DNA of 64,000 nt from Rhizophagus clarus (lineage: Eukaryota > Glomeromycota > Glomeromycetes > Glomerales > Glomeraceae): the NCBI GenBank assembly GCA_015698045.1, contig BLAL01000059.1, positions 1,183,001 to 1,247,000 on the forward strand, written 5' to 3'. This document shows positions 9,170 through 21,023 of the stretch, piece by piece. A model generated the notes under the pieces. The model ran no database searches. It was not told the DNA's origin and worked only from the letters and a program-made list of their open reading frames with translations. The position numbers and the translations under genes are program-made. Positions within the stretch are counted from its first letter, which is position 1; every line of letters begins with the position of its first letter.

Positions 9170-9410
9170 AGGGGTATATATAGGAGGTCGTACTAGGGGA
9201 TATGGTATTTATCTATGGTGTTGTTAGAGACGTGCCGTAAAGGCGCTGGGAGGCTAACTGGATAGGAGATCTGATCGAGTTCCAAACGGAGTTGGGATGT
9301 ATACTGGGGGCTTTAGCCACAGGCGACCAGAGGTCAGCACCGACGACCTGGACTTAACAACGGTTTCTGTTCCCTAGTTAATAATACTAATTACAGGATC
9401 CTGAACAATA
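9170..9410. other. GC-rich island of unknown nature
   Basis: About 240 bp with much higher G+C than either flank, without an ORF. It begins near GTTGTTAGAGACG and ends near GGACTTAACAACGG, a weak inverted pair. No tRNA cloverleaf or 5S-like boxes could be built. A SINE-like or structured RNA origin is possible. Confidence 0.35.
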
Positions 9411-11231
9411 TATAAATATGTTAGATTTGAGTTTACTTAATGATCATATAAAAAAAAACCCTATGTAAGACTTTTATTTGCTTATTTTAAGATAAAATTT
9501 TTAGTTGGTTAGATATTTAAATGCGTAGTTGAACTTATTTTTATTTCAGCTCAGTAATTATATTTGCGTAGCAAAACTCCTTATTCGTATAACAAAGATT
9601 TTCATATATATATAGTATATAGAGAGAGAAAATTTTAATTTCACACGTATATCAAAAAAATTTTTTTACAAAAAATTTTTTTAAACTGTTACTTCTTTTC
9701 TATTATTTTACACATTTTAATTTTATAAACACAATATTGTATTTAATATTTATAAAAAAAATCATGTTTTTATAATAATATTCTCATATTCTTATTTTTT
9801 GTTTGCTAATTTTACTCATATATAAAATGAATTTTGAACAAATGAAATTACCTTTTTATGTTTAAGTAAATTGTTCAGCAGTTGTAAAAAGTATTTGTAT
9901 TTCAATTTTTATGATTCTAAGTATAATATTTGTGAAGATAATTATATTTTTTAAACAATACTAACTCCAAAAAATTTTTTTTTTCTCTTTTAACTTCAGG
10001 ATGTAATAACATAACTTTGGTCAAATGAAATCATCTTTTTCTGCTTAAGTAAAGTTGTTCAGCGAGATTGAATCTACCTACAATAAAAATTTTAGAATGA
10101 TTGGATTAATATTCGTGGAATGTGACCAACTTTTGTACTTTTAATTATTTATTGTTTAAGTGTTTTTAATTTTAAAATGTAATTTTTTTTATTTTAAATC
10201 AACTTGTTAATTTTAAGAAGTTGTTCATAAGGGTTGGCAATAATTTATATTTTAATTTTATAAATCTAAATATAATAATATTTATAAAAAATTCCAAATT
10301 TTAAAACTATTTTTAAAATAGCAATAGTATATTAATATTATATTAATATTAATTAAAATTAAAAATTCTGAAGTTGTATATCATTTTATATTATTAATTT
10401 ATTAATATTTAGTGAATTAATTTCACAATTTTTTTTCGCAATGATATAAAAAATTAATTTACTATTACTATATATATTTATTATAAAAAATTCAAAGGTT
10501 ATAATAAGAGTTTGCTTAGCAGAACTTAAAATAATTTGCTTATTGATCATAGTAAATTTTGAAATTTTCATCTGACCTATATATATATTGTTCGGGATCT
10601 TTTAATTACACTTTTACTTATACCATAATACTAATGATATTATCTATATTTCCTTTATTCTTTTTTCTTATATCTTAATATTCACCGTGTTCTCTTTACT
10701 TTTTACCTTAATACTAATGATATACTAATTATGTTTCTTTTATTTAATACTAAACAATACAAATTATGTTTCTTTTACTACTTTAACGAATATTAACTTT
10801 ATTTCTTTCTCTTTATCTTAATACTAACGAATATTAACTTTATTTCTTTTATTTCTTTATCTTAATATTAACAAATACTAACTTTATTTTTTTATTTCTT
10901 TATTTAATACTAACAATAACAATTATATTTCTTTAATTATTGTCTTAATACTAATAATGTTTTTTTAATTCTTTTATCTTAATACTAATAATATTAATAA
11001 TGTTACTTTTATCTTTGTATATTTCTTTTTATTTGTATCCTTAATGCTAACAATATCAATACTATTAATATTTACTAGGAATATTGATGCTGATAGTTGT
11101 TTCTCTACTTTATAATTTAATAAAGTTACTTTTATTTTGAATTATATCTAATGCCCAATTATTATATAAGCCCAAATATTAAAATTTGCATCATAAATTT
11201 TGAAATGATACAAAATATTACGTTAATATTA
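9411..11231. other. AT-rich DNA without recognisable genes
   Basis: No supported coding sequence. A direct repeat pair of about 47 bp with the core ttcagc lies at 9834-9881 and 10017-10063. From about 10620 to 11060 the sequence is a degenerate series of short T-rich units built on cttaatactaa and tttatttctt, probably an old tandem array. Confidence 0.6.
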
Positions 11232-11592
11232 GAAACTCTACATATCATAATATTTTGAAATGTTTTAAAAAGTTACAAAATATTATTGCTTACAAAAACT
11301 TGCGGCAGGTCTGAAAACCTATGAAATATTATGTAAAATTACAGATTATTACAAATTGTAATATCGTGAAATATTATGAATCACAAAATTATGGATAAAA
11401 TATTACAAAATACTATGCCTGAAAACCTACAAAATATTTGTAAAATTACGTATTATTACAAACCAGGAATACTACAAATCATAAAATTACGAAGATTTAC
11501 ATATCATAATACTTCAAAATATTTTAGAAAGTTACAAAATATTATACTTACGCAAACTTTTAGCAGGTCTAGAAACTTACGAAATATTTTGA
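11232..11592. repeat. direct repeat pair, about 92 bp, 269 bp apart
   Basis: Copies at 11232-11325 and 11501-11592 start catatcataat and share aaagttacaaaatatta and gcaggtct. The same kind of alternating 'ttacaaaatatt' sequence recurs around 20.3-20.8 kb. Confidence 0.6.
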
Positions 11593-11854
11593 TATGTAAA
11601 CTTATGTAACTTTTCACACTATAAAATTTTCTGATATTCATGCGAAACTTTTTCTTAAGAAAGTTTCCTTTATATTCTCTACTTTGATTACTTTTTGTAG
11701 CCATTTCACTGCTATATTCTTCTTCATTATTTTTATCTTCATCTTTATCTACTTCTATTTCTATTTCTACATATTTTAAGCATTTTTGAGAATGTTGAGT
11801 ATATGCAAAACGTTGACTAAATGTTCGCATACATATAGGGCATTTGAAATTCAT
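11504..11854 (-). pseudogene. C2H2 zinc-finger gene fragment (transposon-associated type)
   Basis: From ATG 11854 the first 25 residues form a zinc finger (FKCPICMRTFSQRFAYTQHSQKC). A Lys/Asp/Glu-rich linker follows, and then hydrophobic sequence that runs into the 11.2-11.6 kb repeat. Only the N-terminal finger and linker look genuine. Glomeromycete transposase-like proteins often begin with such a finger, so this is probably a truncated copy. The last 60 residues come from repeat DNA. Confidence 0.5.
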
Positions 11855-11859
11855 GTTAA

Positions 11860-12929
11860 TTAATTTGTCAAATTTAATGATAAAAAGTGTTGATTCAACA
11901 ATTCAATTTATATTAAATTTTCACTAACAAAATTATGTTGTAAATTTTATTGTAAAATAATAGTACATAGTTAAGGAAGTACAAATTAATAAATTTAATA
12001 AATTAATCAGACACGTAAATACACGCATTTATTAATAAATGGAACTGGCTATGAGAATTGATAGTTAATTTAACAAATAATCAATTTTAAACGTGGCTTA
12101 ATATGCATTATAATATTACATTTTACTGGAAATTAATGTCAAATCTCATCACTAATTTGATAACTTTGCCATCATCTACTTTTTAGCGTACAATATAACT
12201 AGGCAAATCTTGCAAATTTACAAATTATTATAATATATCAGTTAAAGAATTATAGTGGCAATAAAGAGTTATGGTGGCTAATTTAACCAATAATCAGTCT
12301 AAGCGTGGCTTAATATATTTAATGTTTTACTGGAAAATTGAATAAAATTTACTATATACGTTATCTAATCGGCTAAAGAACAGTATATTTGGAATTTTTT
12401 TTAATGTAATGCCATATTGTATTTTAACAAATGTATTGCATTATGACAGGCATATTTGCAAACATTTAACACGTTTTAAAGAATGTGCTTTTTGCTTAAA
12501 TCTTGATGATCTTAACAAATATAATTTATTCACATGACTTCTTTTTAAGGGATGTAGCTTTGCTTAATCCTCCGGTTTTTTGTCTTTCACATTTTTATCT
12601 GTCTTTATGTTCTTTGTTAAATAAAAATGAGTGTAGTTCAAATCGAAATAACAGCAGTTCCATAATTATGCAAAAACAAAATAAAGTACCAGGCAGAAAG
12701 CTAAAAGAAGTTTGGAATTATTTTACTTTTGTTAAAAAAAAGGTCGCCAAGCTTTATACACATTACATCACAAATGTCCAATAAAAATTAAAATACGCCT
12801 ATGTAGATGTACCCATATGGACTAATTTCGCTCATCATTAATTTTATTACATGTGATGATTGTGAAACTATAGCACATATCAGTTTTAATTATTTTATAC
12901 AATCTCACGATTATATTTTTAACTGAAAT
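11860..12929. other. intergenic repeats, one weak transposase relic
   Basis: Direct repeats at about 12057-12135 and 12262-12340 share cgtggcttaatat and ttttactgga. The plus frame around 12680-12784 has GRKLKEVWNYF, reminiscent of the start of a BED-finger hAT transposase, but it stops before the finger cysteines. Nothing else is supported. Confidence 0.4.
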
Positions 12930-13151
12930 ATGGCAAGTTTTTGTTGCAGACTTTGCTTCAAAAATTTTACAACTTACCAAAAACTACTTACTCATGAAAG
13001 AAATAAACATAAACATAATAAAATAGTACCCTATTTTTACTCACTTGTTCAACCCTCTCCAGAGCAAATGTCTTATTATATCGATTCTTTCATAGTTCTT
13101 GTCAAAAAAAACTTGGTTTTTCCAGACATGCTGTTGGAAAAAAACATTTAA
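12930..13151 (+). pseudogene. C2H2 zinc-finger fragment
   Basis: From ATG 12930: CCRLCFKNFTTYQKLLTHERNKH is a classical C2H2 finger, followed by about 45 residues without a recognised domain. It is short and isolated, with degenerate sequence downstream (to about 13430), and is probably the 5' end of a dead transposon gene. Confidence 0.45.
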
Positions 13152-13697
13152 CAATCGAAACCTTTCCAGAACATGTGTTTGTATATCTTTTTAAAGACAA
13201 GTCCTTCTAGACATAAATATTAATGTTATTTTGAAGGATTTTCAGGAGCAACTAAACTCAAACAAATATTTCAGTATGATCATTGGGATTTTTGGAAGAA
13301 TCCTATTACTAATATTAAGGGTTATGTTTTACTTGAAGACTATGAAAATAAATATTAAGTTAAATTTATGTAGAGTCAAACAATTTTGTCAGAGAATAAC
13401 AGAGAGTTCACGTTAGGAAGAATGTCATGCAATTTTGTTGCAGATTCTGGAGAATTTTAAGAAAAGTAATTATATCATTTGATTTTATTAATACAAAAAT
13501 CATTTTTACTAATACATTATCATTTTATTAAAGTAATGAGAATCAAATACCAACATCAAAAAATGAGATATTAATATATCCAAAAACTCCTATACTCTAA
13601 AGCAACCTGTCATCTTTAAAAGAAACTGTTAAGAAAAGATATCACCATATTTTGCTCTGACCACCACTTTAGAATATAAATCAATTATAGTAAGGAC

Positions 13698-15600
13698 CTA
13701 AGGATCTTTATTTTCTTTGTCTTCTGCATTAATATTTCGCATCTGAATTTCTTGAGGAGTATTATTAATCAAATAATACAATTGACAGTTTTCAAATTCC
13801 ATTATATCGTGTACTACAGATTTTCCTTTAATTCCACCACCCATGGTAGTTCCACCAAAAAATAATCAGACCTAAATTAAAAAAAAAAATTGTTTACAAA
13901 AAAAAAGGTCATATTTGATAAATATGTAATTATTAATTACCTGATTATGATTTTTTTTCTCAATGCTTGAAGTAGAAAAGAGTCATAATGACAAGTTTTT
14001 TTCTTTTAGATTTTGTAAAAATTCTGGAATATGTTTAGAAAAAACATGCATGTATGGCGTAATATTTATTCTCTTTTCTATATAAACCCAATATTTGCAA
14101 TGATGAATTTATTTGTCCTTGATTTGGGCGACAAAATAAATAAATCCATTGTTTTACCTTAACTTCAAAGTCATCAATTTCAGAATTTGTTAAGATTGGC
14201 TTTCTTAAGACAAGATATAATTCATAGAAATCACGCCAAAGTTTTTCAATGTCTTTACCGCATCTCTCTAAGATAAAATCAGAGACAGGAAAATATTGTA
14301 ATGCCTTTTCTTATTGGGACCCATTAATGAAGTTCAGTCCCATTTACTACTATGTGATTTTGACTTAAAAAATTCAAAATGAATTTTAATAGCTTTCATA
14401 GTTTGTTTAATTTTACTTTTAATTTGCTGTTCAAATTCTTTCCTTTTGAACAAGTCATTAAAAAAACACTCCATTAGTACATCAGAAATATGTAACATCA
14501 AGTGTAACTCATCTGGAATGTAATTTTCTTGCTTAATAGCGGGGAATAATACAGGTTTTTTTTGTCTATCAGAAAATTGTACAATTAATAAATGCTTATT
14601 TAACAAATTATAAATAAGACTTACATTTAGTATTTTTGTTAATTGGCCATTGTAAATCCATATTCCAATGTTCACTAGCTTCACAATTACAATATAGACA
14701 AAAGTATTTCACATTTGGAGTGTTTAATCCCATTATATTATACATGAATTTCCAATCATTAGAGAAAAAAAACTCAATTGGCCAATGTACACCATTGTCA
14801 TTATAGATTCCATTTTCTTGAAGATCCCAAAGCTGATATTCAAATAGATGTCCAACTTTAACTAATGTTTCATAATTTTCTTTGCCTACATAAGGACAAA
14901 TACTATTTTTTTTATTATTTAATAATTTCTATAGAAAACATACTCTAAAATTAAAATTACCAATATTGATTATCTGGTTTTAATACTTCATCTTTTTTAT
15001 TCAGCAAGCAAATAGTTATCATTACATAATTCTGTTTACGGCCCACATTTTTGCTATCTCCACCAAGCTTTAAATTGATTGTATTACCTGGTTGAAGAAT
15101 TAATTTATTCCAAATAGGAATAAGTATTTTAAGAAGGGATCGAATTGATCTATAAACACCATTTCCAAATTCTTGTTCATCAACTACAATTCCATCAGGA
15201 TTATCTTGAGATTCATCATCATCATCAAGGATAGGTTGTTGATTAATTTCTTTATCAAAATTAAGTATTCCAATATGTATTTGATCATTTATTGATTTAG
15301 TGATGTCAATTTGCCTTTGTGCAACTTAATATTCACATATTAATCATGCTTCTACAGCAGCAAGCCTTTGATGCCTATTACGACCTAATAAAGCTTCATC
15401 ACAAGTACATACATAAGCATCTAATTTTGCATTATCTATAATTGAATTATATTTTATATTAATAATTTGATTTTCACATCCTAGTTTCATATTATATATA
15501 CAAATTGGATTTTCAGACTCCAAAATCATTTGGTGCTTTATAATAAGTTGTTTAATTTGTTCATGTGTCTCGGAATTAGTAAAGTCATAAATTTGATGGG
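13698..15600 (-). pseudogene. dead transposase-like gene of a glomeromycete repeat family
   Basis: Homologous-looking segments appear on the minus strand in shifting frames. At 15529-15344 there is a piece ending in an ACTCDEALLGR-like stretch followed by RNRHQRLAAVEA. At 15060-14960 there is KNVGRKQNYVMITICLLN. Near 14740-14650 is a cysteine pair YFCLYCNCEA. At 14684-14334 lies PDELHLMLHISD, then HFEFFKS. At 14310-14110 is VSDFILERCGKDIEKLW and VKQWIYLFC, and the tail ends at TAG 13698. Stops and frameshifts separate all pieces. I take this as a cut-and-paste transposase of the KDZ/CMC kind from general resemblance only; the superfamily is uncertain. Confidence 0.5.
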
Positions 15601-15639
15601 ATGATTATATGATAATAATAAATTTGAATTAAGTCTTCT

Positions 15640-17480
15640 TTCATGTCTCTTTGACTCTGGATCAAAGAAAGTTTTTTGCCTTCGACTTTTGCAGGAAAAT
15701 GCTATTGTTTCAAATATCTGCCTTTTGGATTGATGGTGAGTCCATGAATTTTTACAAAGATCTTACATCCACTAATGAAACATCTCAGAAGTCAAGGGAT
15801 TCGTATGGTAGTATACCCAGATGATATATTGATAATGGCGAGATTGAAAGAAGAATTACTTCAATACATAACGTTAGTCATAAAACTTCTATAACATCTA
15901 GGATTTACAGTAAACAGAGAAAAATTATTTCTTCTTCGTACTCAAACTGTAGATTATTTGGGATTCAACATCAATTCAAAGATGATGATAATAAAATTAC
16001 CAAAACAGAAAATAAAAGACCTATTGAAGGCAGTGATGGCAAATGACAATGTCATTTGACTAATTTTTAAATGATCCCAAATGATATCAAAATGATATAA
16101 GAATTCGTATCATTTAAAATAAATGTCATTTACAAATGACAAGTGACGAAATGACATGTGTCATTTTTAAATGATAATGTCATTATCATTTGATGATCCA
16201 TTTTGCGGCAAAAATATTTCTTAATGGTAATTCTTTTAGGTGTGTATACCAAAAATAGCTTAATGAACATATTTCGTTTATTAAATTTGGAAAAAAAAAT
16301 AAGTGATAACATTTTATTTTATGCAAAATGAATCTAAAGATTTTAATTTTTTTTCGCGTTTTTGTCGGTTGACAAAGAAAATCATTCAGATAGCGATGAT
16401 GGTTATAAATGAAGAAACTTATAATTTTGAAGTAGGTGGGTAGGATACTCATCCAGTAGATAATCCATTAGCTAAATGAAATCTACTTAATTTGTTTAAT
16501 GAATCTTTAGAAATGCCAGTTTATGTTAGTTCAATGATAAACTTGAATTAAATATCTAATGTAATAAAAAGTAAATATGCGAAATATATTACAGGTCACA
16601 TGATATATTTTAAATGATAATCATTTGTCATTTGCCTTTTGAAATGATATAATGACATGTGACATGTCACTAATATCATTTGTATCATTTCATGTCACTT
16701 GCCAACACTGATTGAAGGAATGCAAAAAAGCAAAAGATTCAACTTTCATACCAATCTGAAAGTTGGTCTCATTAATAGGAAAGATCTTGGCAATAACAAA
16801 TATTATATTTCTTGCAAGATTATGCTCAAGAGCTTTACTCAGGGATAAAAATTGTGGTCTGAGAAAGAAAAAATGGAACAGTATCATAAAATTATCTAAC
16901 AAAAGCAAAGTTCAACTTGATTGATAGATTCTAAATCTTTCGTCATGGAATGAAAGAAATATCATTACAAAAGATCCAATGGTAATAATTTACACAGATG
17001 CATCAACTTCAAGATGAGGAGCATACAGAAACAGATTAATCATCCACGGCAGATGGATAAAACAAAAATCAACAAGGCATATAAATCAATTGGAGCTGAA
17101 AATAAATCAGTTCGCATTAATGACTTAAAGGATTTGAAGAAAAATAGTCCTCATCCAGACAGACAATACAACTTGCATAGTGTACATTAACCATCAGGGA
17201 AGAACAGTATCACACAAATTATTTCTACTGGCGATTTTAAAAGCAGAACATGTTCTGGGAGTGAATAATAAGATAGCAGATCATGCATCAAGAATAATTT
17301 CAGACTGACACGACTGAATGTTAGATCTCAAAAACTTTCAGATTTTCAGCTCAATCTGAGGTCCATATCAAGTGGACACTTTTGCCAACAGAGTCAACAC
17401 ACAGCTGTCTTGGTATTATTCATGGACTTCAGATCTGTTTACAGAGGTAATGGATGTTTTTCTCCAATATTGATCAAAGA
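15640..17480 (+). pseudogene. DIRS-like retrotransposon relic: reverse transcriptase and RNase H
   Basis: Plus-strand pieces read as a reverse transcriptase: DQRKFFAFDF, YLPFGLMVSP, FTKILHPLMKHLRSQGIRM, the catalytic YPDD box (VVYPDDILIMA) and YLGFNINS. A 680-bp hAT-type element then interrupts the gene. Beyond it the frame resumes with a LIGKI motif and an RNase H: YTDAS, HINQLELK, QTDNTT and ADHASR. It ends in GPYQVDTFA, typical of DIRS Pol. At least five stops are present. The downstream tyrosine recombinase piece (18935-19690) makes DIRS more likely than Ty3. Extent at the 5' side is uncertain because the minus-strand transposase relic adjoins. Confidence 0.7.
16031..16710. mobile_element. 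hAT-type non-autonomous element, 8-bp TSD
   Basis: The left end CAGTGATGGCAAATGACA and the right end, read inward, CAGTGTTGGCAAGTGACA are inverted repeats. Perfect 8-bp duplications ATTGAAGG flank it (16023-16030, 16711-16718). The CAGTG terminus and 8-bp TSD define hAT. The interior has many short palindromes around AATGACATGTCATTT and no ORF. Removing it with one TSD rejoins the reverse transcriptase frame (KDLLKECKKAK). Confidence 0.9.
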
Positions 17481-17610
17481 AAATGCTATGGACAAACCCA
17501 TCTTGAATACTGATACTGAGAATACTGGCAAAATTGATTCAGGAAAAAGCGTTAATGATAATCTTGGTTCTGATGTGGCAGTCAGCTCCCTGGTTTCTAC
17601 AATTGATTAG

Positions 17611-18930
17611 TGGTTAGATCCGGATATCTGTCTATCTGCATTTATCCAATCCGTGACTAAAAGGTTGGATACAGATAAGTTATTACAGATATCCAGCTAT
17701 CCTAAATTTATCTGTGTTATCTGTAAATACAGATAAATCCGTTATCTGTTATATGTAACGGATATTTTATGCTAAATAATTATTTAAAAAAAATAATAAA
17801 TTTTATAAAAATTCTGAACTGCCGAAACTGCATATAGCCTTGGCATTCATTACTAATCCGATTTTTATATGATTTAGATCAGATTGGATAATCTTTTTTT
17901 TAGAGCAGTCAAGTGTTAAAAAAACGGTTTTTAAACTGTTACCATAATATTTTATTTATTTTATTTTAAAAAAATTTTTTTTTCATCAAAACGGTTTTTT
18001 AAACTGTTTAATTTTATTTTTTTATTTTTTTTCCTCCTTTAGATATGGCTCCTGAAATTTGTGGGATAGTAAGTTGTGTTATGAATATAACAGTAATAGT
18101 TCTTTTAATATAAGAACATTAACTAATGTTCTTTTCTTTTTTTTTGTGAGAATGGGCTTTTTTGTAATTGACACATGGCCTTTTGAAGTAATGTGAGGGG
18201 GGAGAATATTAAAGATTCTTTTTAATATAAGAACATTAACTAACGTTCTTTCTTTTTATAGGCACAGACCAGCTTTTATTTTTAAAGAAAGTTCACCAGC
18301 TTGAGAATTTTCTTGGCTTGGCTCAGCTCACTTTGGCTTGAACTAGATTTTTTTTTTTCAAGCTGAGCTGGCTTATGTGAAACACTAGCTTGTAATTTCC
18401 TTTCCATAGAGTCAGTTTGTTTCAATTTCTCAATTTTGATATTTTATTTAAGAAGTAACTATTATTTATTTTTTTTTTTACTTTTAGGATGCTAGAGTCT
18501 TTGACAAATCCGGACTTGAAGATATATAGTATGCATGAGAATTTTACTTAATTGCTTTAAAGAAATGTGTTAATATTTCTTTTTTTTTACTTTTAGAACA
18601 CCAAATTCTTGGATGAACAGTGCAGCATCTTAAAGTATATTAATATGTACTGTATATTAATAATAAAGAAAACCTAATTTTGGTTTTTGTTTTAGCGTAA
18701 AGGGTTTTATTACAATAAATAAAACATTAATAAAATATTGATAAAATATTTTAATACATGTATAAATTTATTGGTGATTGAAATTAAAAAAGTAAAAGAT
18801 GGAACACTGAAATTATGCTGAACCATATAAAATTTTTAAAAATATCCATAAATATCTGTAAATATCTGTAAAATCCGTGAAAATTATCTGTGAATATAAA
18901 TTGCTATCCGGATATCTGAAGTCGATCCTA
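17611..18930. mobile_element. probable DNA-transposon insertion separating DIRS Pol from its recombinase
   Basis: Both edges hold the palindromic core ATCCGGATATCTG (17625 and 18908), and both ends are packed with subterminal copies of ATCTGTAAAT or ATCCGT. The left edge starts TAGTGGTTAGATC. Flanking 8-mers CAATTGAT and AAGTCGAT agree only at 5 of 8 positions, so the target duplication is doubtful. Coding sequence of the DIRS relic exists on both sides. The interior contains splice-site-like motifs described separately. Confidence 0.5.
17940..18700 (+). other. micro-exon-like segments with palindromic introns
   Basis: Within the insertion, pyrimidine tracts ending in TTTAG (18042, 18487, 18597) and TATAG (18260) each precede a short segment, and some segments are followed by GTAAGT or GTATGC. 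Twice a 45-bp repeat carries the palindrome GAACATTAACTAAYGTTC just before a T-rich tract (about 18095-18140 and 18212-18257). AATAAAG follows at 18661. This resembles the array at 48.6-50.9 kb. Transcription is inference. Confidence 0.35.
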
Positions 18931-18934
18931 CTAC

Positions 18935-19690
18935 TTGTGCTATAAATGAAATTTGTGAATTTTTCTCAAACAAATTAGCTGAAGGAAAATCTTACCATAT
19001 GATTGCTAGTTACCATTCTGCTATTAGTGAAGTACATGAAAAAGTAGACATTTTTCTGGTTGGATAACACCCTGATATTGTCAAAGCAATGTAGTGATGA
19101 AACAATTGATATTAGACCTTCATTGGACTATGTTATTAACTTAGGTGATAATGTTTTGATGACTTTAAGAGATTTATCACAAAAAATAGCATTTTTACTT
19201 ATGCTAGTCATGGCTTACTGACCTTCTGACTTGCATAGGATCAATGCATCAACTGGTTACCAAATATCATTATCATATACTTTTACGTATGTTGTGTCTA
19301 AAGAGTACAAGATTGTGGCAGCCCATTCAGGTATAATGTCAAAATCAAGAGTTAAACAAGTATTTTTGAACCAGTATAAAGACAAACCTTGTCTGTGCTT
19401 CTTTGATGCTGTTAGCGTTCTTTTATCTCAAGCGCTTTTCTGATTACTTGTATATCTTATACCTCTGCTTCGGTTGATACTATTTCAAATTGGATAAAGC
19501 TAAGGACCTGAGAGTACTATTTGCCTTTTTTGTATAAAATGCTAGTGCAGGATTGGCATTGAGAAATTGGTCTAGTAACACTACATACCAGCAATTTTAT
19601 CAATTCAGTATTAAACTTATGTTGGAAAGGAATCATGTTTTGTCACAGATATTGATGGAGATACAATCTGCAACTTACGAAAATGAAAAA
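18935..19690 (+). pseudogene. tyrosine recombinase of the DIRS-like element
   Basis: The first part reads as the N-terminal helical domain (NEICEFFSNKLAEGKSYHMIASYHSAISEVHEKV, in pieces), then HPDIVKAM and, after stops, LSQKIAFLLMLVMAY. The next codon is TGA (19219-19221) where the family has the first catalytic Arg (usually in the context R-PSDLHRI); a CGA to TGA change would explain it. A distal piece with NWSSNTTYQQFYQ matches the C-terminal end. In DIRS elements this enzyme integrates circular cDNA. It is not functional. Confidence 0.6.
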
Positions 19691-19995
19691 ACTACAGTTG
19701 AAAATAATATAACCATATAGACACTTGATTACTTTATTAGAAAACACCATATTTAATAATTAGTAATGGAACACAATTCTTAATAATAGATAATATAATA
19801 TTGGTTTAATTTTTAGCATGCTCTGCAATAGCACATAATTATGCTTGTCTGAGGTTACAAAATTGATTTACTTAAAGCTATGAGTTTATGACATATATTT
19901 ATAAATCAATGAATAACTGAGGATAAGCATAATCATTAATTTCCATTCTTTTTAGTATAGTTTTTTTCCTTTCCAATCAGATGTGGTATGGCCTA

Positions 19996-20175
19996 TAGAT
20001 GCCACCCAAATCCAAAATAATTTGGAATTATGGCAGCCCAAATGTACAAATCCAAATTAATTTACAAATTACATATAGAAATTTTGTAATTTGTACATTT
20101 GGGATTTGGGAATTATAGTAGTCAAAATGTACAAATTAATTTGGGATTCACTTAAAATAATTTGGGTGGCATCTA
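19996..20175. mobile_element. 180-bp palindromic MITE with TA duplication
   Basis: TAGATGCCACCCAAAT at the left is mirrored at the right, with TA on both sides (19994-19995, 20176-20177). Most of the interior is also self-complementary, based on aaatgtacaaat and caaattaattt, so the whole could fold as a long hairpin. A 7-bp duplication (TATGGCC) just outside is an alternative boundary. Confidence 0.7.
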
Positions 20176-20419
20176 TAGACTATGGCCTGAGTGATTGTTA
20201 ATTAGGAGATTACTATTGATATAGAAAAAGTTTGTGTAATGATGTAATGATTATGTAATATGTATGCTTTGAATAACTTGTCCCAGCAAATACATCATGA
20301 AATTTTACAATGTGAAAAATTTTGCAAGTTTACGATTTTGTAAGTTTACGAATATTCATAGCATAATATTTCAAAAAATTTTGAAATAAAACGTAAGTTT
20401 ACAATTTTGCTAGATTTAC

Positions 20420-20760
20420 GTGATATTATGGTCAAAATACTACATAAGTTTTTAATATTGTAAAACTTACATAATATACATAATATTATGATTAAAATAT
20501 TTTGAGAATTTACAGTTTTGTAAACTTATGTGATATTATGGTCAAAATATTTTGAGAATTTACAGTCTCGTAAACTTACGTGATATTATGGTCAAAATAT
20601 TTTGAAAATTTACAGTCTTGTAAACTTACGTGATATTACAATCAAAATATTTTGAGCATTTATAGTCAAATATTTCAAGAATTTACAGTCTCATAAACTC
20701 ATGTAATATTATGATCAAAATATTTTAAAAATTTACCATCTCGTAAACTTATGTAATTTT
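20420..20760. repeat. 50-bp tandem repeat, about 6 copies
   Basis: The unit begins tgatattatggtcaaaatat and ends gtaaacttacg; the middle copies (about 20531-20630) are nearly identical and the outer ones degenerate. No coding function is apparent. Confidence 0.8.
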
Positions 20761-20789
20761 ACGTAGTATTAGTATTATTAGTAGACCAC

Positions 20790-21023
20790 CACTAAATCTC
20801 ACATTAATTCAATAGTATAATTTTTAATGAAAAAAAATTGGAATAAATACTTCAATATACAAAAAAAACTAAGCAATTATGAGAAACAAATAATTTTTAT
20901 ACCTACGTAGAAATAATATATATGAACTTAATTTTTTTAAGTGATAAAGTTTAGAAGTGTAAAAAATATTTACAGACTTTAATTACCACATTACGCAGGT
21001 TATCAAAAATTAGTATTATGTGA
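20790..21023. other. AT-rich spacer
   Basis: No gene or clear repeat recognised. Confidence 0.4.

Noticed and set aside
9170-9410. tRNA or 5S rRNA gene
   Set aside because: GATCGAGTTCC resembles a B box, but no acceptor stem, anticodon arm or correctly spaced A box could be formed.
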